The notes beneath the pieces were generated by a model. That model had not been told where the DNA came from, made no database searches, and was given only the letters and a program-made list of their open reading frames with translations. Of a stretch of DNA of 64,000 bases, positions 58,822-64,000 are shown piece by piece. Location: contig JBDHWG010000002.1 in the NCBI GenBank assembly GCA_039810085.1, positions 237,370 to 301,369 on the forward strand, read 5' to 3'. The DNA is from JBDHWG01 sp039810085 (GTDB taxonomy: Bacteria; Chloroflexota; Anaerolineae; Epilineales; JAHCIE01). Every line of letters starts with the position of its first letter. Position 1 is the first letter of the stretch. A program made the position numbers and the translations under genes.

Positions 58822-60659
58822 CGCGGCTGCGACATCTCCGCGTCCCATTGCCGTGGATTGTAACGGGCATTGTGTTTGTGGCGTTCGCCCTGCGGGTCAC
58901 GCGCCTTGCCCAGTACCCGCTGTGGAGTGACGAGTTCATCACGCTGGACCGGGCCGACATGACCCTGCCGGACCTGCTCGCCCAGCTCCCCACCGATCAG
59001 GTGCCGCTCTACTTCGCGCTTGTCCATGCCTGGTCCCTGGTCGCGGGCAGTAACGACTTCGCCCTGCGCTTCCCCTCCGTTCTCTGGGGCTGCCTGGGCA
59101 TCCCCTTTATCTATCAATTGGGACGCCAGTTGTTCGGGACGCGAGTCGGCATAGCGGCGGCGCTGCTGCTGGCCGTCAACCCCTTCAATATCTGGTACAG
59201 CCAGGACGCGCGCATGTACAGCCAGCTCACGACGCTGAGCCTCGCCACGCTGGTCATGCTCCACCGCGCCCTGGTGACGCGCCGCCCCATCGCGTGGCTC
59301 GGCTACGGCGTCAGCGCCCTCCTGGCGCTGTACACGCACCTGTATGCGGCGCTGCCTTTGGCCGTCGCGTTGGTCTATGCCGTCACGTGGCTGCGGGCGC
59401 CCTCTGACGATAAGCAGCGCCCCTGGCGGGCATTTCTTTTAACCCAAGCGGCCGTCGGGCTACTGCTCCTTCCCTGGCTCGCGCGCCTGCTAACCGCAGC
59501 CCAGGAAGCGCCCCAGGCCGGCTATCCTGACCTGACGCCCAACCTCGCCGAGTTCGCCCGCCTGTATACGTTCGGCGAGACGCTACCCGAGGGCGTAACG
59601 TTCTGGCTCGGCGTCGCGGCTCTCATTTTGTTCGCCGTGGGTCTCGGCGGCATCACGCGCCAGTGGGTCAATCAAGCGGTGCGGCCGAACGTGGTTCTGG
59701 CTTGGGCCTCTATCCTATTGCCCAGCGCCACTATGCTCGTGATCCAGGTCTCCGATATTGGCTTTCACCCGCGTTACTTCAGTGGCGTCACCGGGCTGTA
59801 CGTCCTGATCCTGGCAGTGGGGCTTGTCGCCCTCGCCCGGCAACGGCGCGCCCTCGGTGTCGCCGCCCTGACCCTGGTCCTGGCCGTGACGGTCTTTAGC
59901 CTGACCCTGTTCTACACTGACCCGACCTATGCCAAGGCGACCTATACCGATTACCTCAGTCACATCCTCGTCAATGCCGGACCGAATGACGCGCTGCTCA
60001 TCAAGGGCACGAGCCAGACGAAGGCGGCGCGCTACGGCGGCGACCGCCTGGATCGCATCGTCAACCTTTCGGGCCGCGTCGCCGACCGGCCGCAGGAAGA
60101 GGTCGAGACGATGGTCGCCGAGATTGCGGACGAGCATGATGTGGTCTGGCTGGCGATTCAGAATCCGGCGGGGCCGGGCTTTGTGAAGGACTGGCTCGAC
60201 GCGCACGGCTACCAGGTGCAGCGCGACCAGGTGGACGAGGTCCAGGTGTACGCTTATACGTTCCCGACTGCCATGCCAGCCCCCCGGCCGCCGACGAACG
60301 TCATGGGACCAGCGCCGATAACCCTGACGTGGTCCGCGCCAGATGGAGCCAAAGCAGGCGGCATCGTCCCCATCGAGCTGCGCTGGGAACCGCGTGGACC
60401 CGTGATCAAGGATGGGCGCGTTTCGTTGCGGGTGTACGACGCCAAGGACGGTATCGTCTGGCAGCGCGACCGCGTCCCTGGCGACGGGGCATACCCGACC
60501 AGCGAGTGGCAGGTAGGGCAAGTCGTCGCCGACCGCTACGGCATCCGCCTACCCCACGACCTGCCGCCAGGCATCTACACTCTGCGCGTCATCTTTTACA
60601 ACTACGCCAACATGGACCAGCGGTTCGAGGCGACGCTGGGCACGCTGACAGTCACATAG
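58818..60659 (+). CDS. GT39-type membrane glycosyltransferase
   Basis: A 613-residue protein of the ArnT/PMT (GT-C) kind. The N-terminal helix is followed by LWSDEFITLDRADMTLPDLL with the acidic pair of the catalytic loop, then YFALVHAWS. FNIWYSQDARMYSQ is the second family loop, and about ten membrane helices follow to about residue 365. A C-terminal periplasmic beta domain (PPGIYTLRVIFYNYANMDQRFE) ends the protein. It uses a polyprenyl-phosphate sugar to glycosylate an acceptor outside the membrane, possibly Thr-rich surface proteins. The start is TTG 58818, read from TTGA at the end of the upstream gene. It has no obvious functional tie to the amine genes before it. Confidence 0.85.
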   Translation: MTRLRHLRVPLPWIVTGIVFVAFALRVTRLAQYPLWSDEFITLDRADMTLPDLLAQLPTDQVPLYFALVHAWSLVAGSNDFALRFPSVLWGCLGIPFIYQLGRQLFGTRVGIAAALLLAVNPFNIWYSQDARMYSQLTTLSLATLVMLHRALVTRRPIAWLGYGVSALLALYTHLYAALPLAVALVYAVTWLRAPSDDKQRPWRAFLLTQAAVGLLLLPWLARLLTAAQEAPQAGYPDLTPNLAEFARLYTFGETLPEGVTFWLGVAALILFAVGLGGITRQWVNQAVRPNVVLAWASILLPSATMLVIQVSDIGFHPRYFSGVTGLYVLILAVGLVALARQRRALGVAALTLVLAVTVFSLTLFYTDPTYAKATYTDYLSHILVNAGPNDALLIKGTSQTKAARYGGDRLDRIVNLSGRVADRPQEEVETMVAEIADEHDVVWLAIQNPAGPGFVKDWLDAHGYQVQRDQVDEVQVYAYTFPTAMPAPRPPTNVMGPAPITLTWSAPDGAKAGGIVPIELRWEPRGPVIKDGRVSLRVYDAKDGIVWQRDRVPGDGAYPTSEWQVGQVVADRYGIRLPHDLPPGIYTLRVIFYNYANMDQRFEATLGTLTVT

Positions 60660-60734
60660 GCAGCACTCCAGGCGCTCAACTTTTCCGAACCGTGAAGTTG
60701 CCGAGCAAGAGGGCTATGATAAGCGCACTTGGCA

Positions 60735-60962
60735 TCAGTCGTGTCCGTCTCGCAACTGATTGACGAGTTCAAGCGTTACAATGCCCGCGCCTTGTTGAAC
60801 CGGAAACAGCGGAATGCCGTTTCTGGTCTCGGTCACGATTTCGCGGGTCAATGCCCGACGGGCCAGTTCTGATAGCACTTTGCCGATTGGCATCTTGCGC
60901 TGCCGAGCGAGTTCCTTCACGGCCAGCAGTACATCATCATCAAGATTCACGGTAGTCCGCAT
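60735..60962 (-). CDS. Orphan ribbon-helix-helix (VapB-like) antitoxin
   Basis: A 75-residue DNA-binding protein. MRTTVNLDDDVLLAVKELARQRKMPIGKVLSELARRAL is a classic RHH fold (beta strand plus two helices). The C-terminal GIPLFPVQQGAGIVTLELVNQL is the typical toxin-binding tail of VapB-like antitoxins. ATG 60962 has GGGAG six bases upstream; the longer frame to 61058 is not used because it overlaps the neighbouring gene. The next minus-strand bases (60734-60660) contain no PIN-domain toxin, so the partner gene is missing or elsewhere. Confidence 0.82.
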   Translation of the reverse strand: MRTTVNLDDDVLLAVKELARQRKMPIGKVLSELARRALTREIVTETRNGIPLFPVQQGAGIVTLELVNQLRDGHD

Positions 60963-60979
60963 ACGGTGCTCCCGTATCG

Positions 60980-62074
60980 CTATAGCGCGACGCGGCCCGG
61001 TGGCAGTCCCACCGGCAGTGCCGCTGGGCGCTCGACACTGCTGCTGACGTTGAGCCATGTCCCCGCCTCGGTAGCATCCAGTATCGTCTGCATCGTGTCG
61101 AGGACGTGATAGGTGAGAGCGCCGCCCGCGCGGGCTGGACGGCCGCTGCGGATTGCATCCGCCATGTCGGCGACACCTAGCCCTCGGCTGTTGACCGTGT
61201 AGCCATAGGTCAGCGGTAGCTCACTAAACGTCTTTTCGCCCGCCTTGCGCAGCAGTACCGGCCCGCCAAACGTGTTGGGGTCCGGCACGCCAAGCGTCGC
61301 CTCCGAGCCGTAGACCTCGATGCGCGGGACCTGGCTGCCCCACACGTCGAATGACGTAATCATCGTCGCCAGCGCGCCACCCGCCAGGTCCATGTTCGCT
61401 ACGACGTGCGTCGGCGTCTTGACGTGGATGACCTCGCCCGCGTGCGGGTCACTGCTGATAACGCGCTCAGGGAAGGAGATGCGCGCCGCCGCCGAGACCC
61501 GCTGCACGCCGCCCAGGAGATTCACGAGCGCCGTAATGTAGTACGGCCCCATGTCGAACAGCGGCCCCGCGCCGACCTCGTAGAAGAACGCCGGGTCGGG
61601 GTGCCAGGTCTCCGGACCGTGGCCCATCATGAATGCCGTCGCGGCAACAGGCTGCCCAATGACGCCGTCGTCGATGAGTTTGCGACACGTCTGCAACCCA
61701 CCGCCCAGGAACGTGTCCGGTGCGCCGCCGATGCGCAGCCCGCGCGCCTCGGCCAGCGCCAACAGCGCCCGGCCGTCGTCGCGGTGGATTGCCAGGGGCT
61801 TCTCCGAGTAGACGTGCTTGCCCGCTTCGAGGGCCAGGCGGCTGACGGCCGCGTGGACGGCGGGAACCGTGAGGTTGACCACCAGATCCACGTCCGCCCG
61901 CGCCAGCAAGTCCTCGACCGAACCGGCCCAAGGGACATTGAACGCGACGGCCTGGGCCTGGGCCCGCTCAGGCGCAAGGTCGGCGCACCCGACGACCGTC
62001 AGCCCCTCGAACGTGGGCAGGTTCTTGAGGTAAATGGTGCTGATATTGCCACAGCCAATGATTCCGATTCGCAT
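60980..62074 (-). CDS. Gfo/Idh/MocA family oxidoreductase
   Basis: A 364-residue NAD(P)-dependent dehydrogenase. The N-terminal fold is RIGIIGCGNISTIYLKNLPTF. VNLTVPAVHAAVSRLALEAGKHVYSEKPLAI holds the conserved EKP lysine. FYEVGAGPLFDMGPYYITALVNLLG carries the D-x-G-x-x-x-H-like substrate region, where the histidine position is replaced by tyrosines. It probably oxidises or reduces a sugar or cyclitol. ATG 62074 has GAGG seven bases upstream. The antitoxin gene begins 18 bases after its stop, but a shared role is unlikely. Confidence 0.9.
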   Translation of the reverse strand: MRIGIIGCGNISTIYLKNLPTFEGLTVVGCADLAPERAQAQAVAFNVPWAGSVEDLLARADVDLVVNLTVPAVHAAVSRLALEAGKHVYSEKPLAIHRDDGRALLALAEARGLRIGGAPDTFLGGGLQTCRKLIDDGVIGQPVAATAFMMGHGPETWHPDPAFFYEVGAGPLFDMGPYYITALVNLLGGVQRVSAAARISFPERVISSDPHAGEVIHVKTPTHVVANMDLAGGALATMITSFDVWGSQVPRIEVYGSEATLGVPDPNTFGGPVLLRKAGEKTFSELPLTYGYTVNSRGLGVADMADAIRSGRPARAGGALTYHVLDTMQTILDATEAGTWLNVSSSVERPAALPVGLPPGRVAL

Positions 62075-62111
62075 GCTACATCCTCGTTACAGGGATCCGG
62101 TAAAGAACGAA

Positions 62112-62268
62112 GGTCATTGCGAGCGTCAGCGAAGCGATCCCCCGTCGTGAGATTGCTTCGCTGACGCTCGCAATGACCCTTACGTTGTGAGATTGCTTCG
62201 CTGACGCTCGCAATGACCCTTACGCCGTAAGATCGTTTCGCTGACGCTCGCAATGACCCTTAACTCAT
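62112..62268. repeat. Dispersed palindromic repeat, copy 3, with three tandem 40-bp units
   Basis: GGTCATTGCGAGCGTCAGCG at 62112-62131 begins a 28-base arm whose inverse is at 62151-62178, with one mismatch. After that arm the unit GATTGCTTCGCTGACGCTCG... CAATGACCCTTA is repeated at a 40-base period, with units starting near 62149, 62189 and 62229, the third slightly diverged. It belongs to the same family as 33371-33478 and 48379-48500. It lies upstream of the Gfo gene and downstream of the isomerase gene. Confidence 0.85.
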
Positions 62269-62271
62269 TAG

Positions 62272-62301
62272 GCAGCCCCTTCTGGGGTCAGAAGGGGCTG
62301 C
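62272..62301 (-). terminator. Terminator of the S18-isomerase operon
   Basis: GCAGCCCCTTCT at 62272-62283 and AGAAGGGGCTGC at 62290-62301 form a perfect 12-bp stem with a 6-base loop, 14 bases past the isomerase stop on the minus strand. The tail is not T-rich (CCTAATGAG), so it may be partly Rho-dependent. Confidence 0.65.
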
Positions 62302-62315
62302 TGAGATGTCGGGGA

Positions 62316-63530
62316 TCAGCCGCCGGTCGGTACGGCGACCGGCAATGGCGGTTGCGACGGCTGACTGCTCGTCTGCTGGCCGACGTTGGGCACGACATCA
62401 GCGCGGAAGTTGCGCTCGATGGTCGCCTTGGCCTGGAGCGTCCCCAGGTAGGCGTCCACTGCCGCCTGTTCCTTCTTCTGGCGGTCCGTGTCGCTGATGG
62501 GGCGGTCCTGCGGCGCGTCGGTCACGACAATCACGTACCACTTGCCGCCGCTCTGGATCGGGTCGCTAATCTGCCCGACTGGCTGCGTGAATGCCGCCTT
62601 CTCGATCACGGCGTCATACGTCCCCTGGGCGAACCAGCCCATGTCGCCGCCGTTGGTCTTGGTCTGGGTGTCCGTGGACATGTCCTTCGCCACCGCCGCG
62701 AAGTCCTCACCCGCCTTGAGCCGCTGTACCGCCCGCTTCGCGTCGTCCTCGCTCGCGACAACGATCTCCTTGGCGCGCACCTGCTGCGTCGTCTGGGGAA
62801 TCTTGGCATCGGCGATGGCCTGCTGGCGGAAGTGGTCGTAGATGAGCTGGGTGCGCGTGTAGTCCTGCACGTAGCTCTCGGTCAACCCCGTCTGCGTCTT
62901 GAGATCGCTGAGGTACTGGTTGTAGTCCTGCTTGAACTTGTCCTCGGTGACGATGCCAGGCGTTTCCGTGGGGCCAACGGTGGGAACCGCCGTCCCAGGC
63001 GCGGCGGTCGGCGTCGGCTGCGGCGTCGAGGTGGGCGCGCCGACGGTGGGCGTCGGCGTGCCGTTGGGGTAGTAGTCGAACTGCGCCTGGATCGCCTTCG
63101 TGACGTCGGCGTCGGTCGGCGCGTAGTTCTGCTTCGCCGCTTCCTGCTTCAGCATCTCCTCGGTAATCATGCTCTCGAAGATCTGGTTCGGGAGCTGCTG
63201 CTGAACGTATTGAGCGATCTGCTGGGCAATCTGCGGGCTGGATGCGAGCGGCCCAAAGCGCTGCTGGATGCGGAAGTTCTCGTAGCGGAAGCGGTCCTGA
63301 TAGGCCGCCGTCGTAATGGCGGCGCCGTTCACGGTGGCGATGGGGGCGCGGGGCTTCAGCCAGTACTGCTGGAAAAGGGCAGCGGCAAGTACAACTCCGA
63401 CAACGGCAAGGATGCTGCCGAAGACGATCCAGAGCTGCCGCGTGCGCTGCTGCGCGCGGCGCGAAATATGTATCTGTTTCTGAGTCGGCGCAGCAGGCTG
63501 CGCTGCCGCCTTGCGGCTTCGCTTGCTCAT
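62316..63530 (-). CDS. Membrane-anchored parvulin-type peptidyl-prolyl isomerase (SurA/PrsA-like)
   Basis: A 404-residue folding catalyst outside the membrane. ATG 63530 has GGAG six bases upstream. A basic N-terminus precedes one membrane segment (WIVFGSILAVVGVVLAAALF), followed by a SurA-N-like helical region (VNGAAITTAAYQDRFRYENF). A Thr-Pro-rich insert of about 45 residues (residues 160-205) interrupts it. The rotamase domain runs from about 265 to 365: VRAKEIVVASEDDAKRAVQRLKAGEDFAAVAKDMS, GGDMGWFAQGTY and FTQPVGQISDPIQSGGKWYVIVV. It probably helps fold secreted proteins such as those of the 2-30 kb region. It lies 146 bases after the S18 gene. Confidence 0.88.
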   Translation of the reverse strand: MSKRSRKAAAQPAAPTQKQIHISRRAQQRTRQLWIVFGSILAVVGVVLAAALFQQYWLKPRAPIATVNGAAITTAAYQDRFRYENFRIQQRFGPLASSPQIAQQIAQYVQQQLPNQIFESMITEEMLKQEAAKQNYAPTDADVTKAIQAQFDYYPNGTPTPTVGAPTSTPQPTPTAAPGTAVPTVGPTETPGIVTEDKFKQDYNQYLSDLKTQTGLTESYVQDYTRTQLIYDHFRQQAIADAKIPQTTQQVRAKEIVVASEDDAKRAVQRLKAGEDFAAVAKDMSTDTQTKTNGGDMGWFAQGTYDAVIEKAAFTQPVGQISDPIQSGGKWYVIVVTDAPQDRPISDTDRQKKEQAAVDAYLGTLQAKATIERNFRADVVPNVGQQTSSQPSQPPLPVAVPTGG

Positions 63531-63633
63531 GACAAACTCCACCAGCCACGAAGGATTCTAAGAAACCAGGCACAGGACTCGTGGCATCCTGTGCCTGGGG
63601 GATCCTTGATCGTCGTAATCTCTGGCACGTTAT

Positions 63634-63661
63634 GTAGAGACGCGCCATGGCGCGTCTCTAC
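63634..63661. repeat. Perfect 28-base palindrome with a partial third arm
   Basis: GTAGAGACGCGCCA at 63634-63647 is followed by its exact inverse TGGCGCGTCTCTAC at 63648-63661, with no loop. A third related arm (GGGCGCATCTCTAC) follows at 63664-63677, touching the S18 stop. It is a repeat of a kind known from cyanobacteria and other phyla, here between S18 and the isomerase gene. Confidence 0.75.
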
Positions 63662-63676
63662 CAGGGCGCATCTCTA

Positions 63677-64000
63677 CTACTGGCCGCGAATGTGCTGGCC
63701 CGTGTACGGCAGCAACGCGAGCTGCCGGGCGCGCTTGATAGCCTTGGACAGAATGCGCTGCTGCTTCGCCGTCGCCCCCGTCTTGCGGCGGGGCTTGATC
63801 TTCCCCGACTCCGTCAGGTAGCGGCTCAGCAGGTCCACGTTCTTGTAGTCCAGCGGCGAGATGGTCTTGGGGAAAGGCTGACGCCGCCCCCGCCCTCGCC
63901 CACCAGGGCCACCCGGTCCACGCCGGCCACCGCCTGGACGCGGGCCGCCACCCGTGCGCGGCGGGCGCGCTGGCGCGGCCTCGCTCGGCGCTTCCGCCGT
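63677..64000 (-). CDS. rpsR: 30S ribosomal protein S18 with long N-terminal extension (partial)
   Basis: The C-terminal 107 residues lie in the window and the start is beyond position 64000. The core is unmistakable: SPLDYKNVDLLSRYLTES, GKIKPRRKTGATAKQQRILSKAIK, RARQLALLPYTGQHIRGQ. S18 is usually 75-90 residues; here about 40 extra residues rich in Gly, Arg and Pro (GGGRRGPGGPGGRGRGRR) precede the core, and more may follow upstream. Two stop codons (TAGTAG) end it. The gene is upstream of, and probably co-transcribed with, the isomerase gene. Confidence 0.92.
   Translation of the reverse strand, partial: TAEAPSEAAPARPPRTGGGPRPGGGRRGPGGPGGRGRGRRQPFPKTISPLDYKNVDLLSRYLTESGKIKPRRKTGATAKQQRILSKAIKRARQLALLPYTGQHIRGQ

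Noticed and set aside
60660..60734. Possible toxin gene downstream of the RHH antitoxin
   Set aside because: An ATG overlapping the antitoxin stop opens only about 19 codons (MPSALIIALLLGNF...) with no PIN or RelE features.
62253..63821. 522-codon + strand frame across the isomerase and S18 genes
   Set aside because: Runs antisense through two clear genes, a repeat and a terminator; the translated product is compositionally abnormal.

Overview
The window is GC-rich, densely packed bacterial DNA. It most likely comes from a member of the Chloroflexota. This is inference from gene content and was not tested by search: secreted proteins with very long Thr-Pro stalks and short YLP-type C-terminal tails, a GT39-type membrane glycosyltransferase, a fused single-chain glycyl-tRNA synthetase, and a small gene pair (202-1385) that I associate with that phylum. 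I see no rRNA, tRNA, CRISPR array, phage or transposase. Several intergenic palindromic repeat families are present.

Layout. 1-2.0 kb: the tail of a membrane protein, an uncharacterised overlapping gene pair and rsmD. 2.0-33.3 kb: a cell-envelope region. It holds a repeat-built secreted protein (2080-3639); a minus-strand run in which a subtilisin-like protein that has lost all its catalytic residues (8646-10985) precedes a glycosyltransferase, an NDP-sugar epimerase, two methyltransferases and a flippase-like membrane protein; a divergent FHA-winged-helix regulator and Ser/Thr kinase; a membrane-anchored GH3-like protein; an intact subtilase fused to a CAP domain and two C-terminal beta modules; two groups of stalked or anchored secreted proteins (19053-23551 and 23977-30044); and an O-antigen-ligase/TPR protein. 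33.7-44.2 kb: housekeeping genes (DinB-like, recO, an orphan DNA methyltransferase, fused glyRS, ppdK, a Uma2 protein, an AI-2E family permease). 44.3-60.7 kb: small-molecule catabolism (Memo-like protein, Nudix hydrolase, two hydrolases, an S9 peptidase, two FAD-dependent amine oxidase-like proteins, two RraA-like aldolases, a class III aminotransferase, cupin, RidA, 2H phosphoesterase, metallophosphoesterase) ending with a GT39 protein. 60.7-64 kb: an orphan ribbon-helix-helix antitoxin, a Gfo/Idh/MocA oxidoreductase, a parvulin-type isomerase and the start of a ribosomal S18 gene that runs out of the window.

How the genes fit together. The envelope genes look like one toolkit. The same short modules recur in different proteins: an N-terminal IWMS-type beta module, a QFDLSSLPPGA-type module, Ig-like modules, Thr-Pro stalks and a xYLPx tail. 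They sit beside one live and one dead subtilase, glycan-building enzymes and a kinase/FHA pair. My leading hypothesis is an undescribed surface-protein assembly whose components are marked by the YLP tail, perhaps matured by the subtilases and decorated by the linked glycan genes. In the catabolic block, RidA with MSOX-like and DAO-like oxidases fits imine-producing amine oxidation; the substrate cannot be read from sequence.

Many long open frames antisense to the real genes are GC-rich shadows and are left out.
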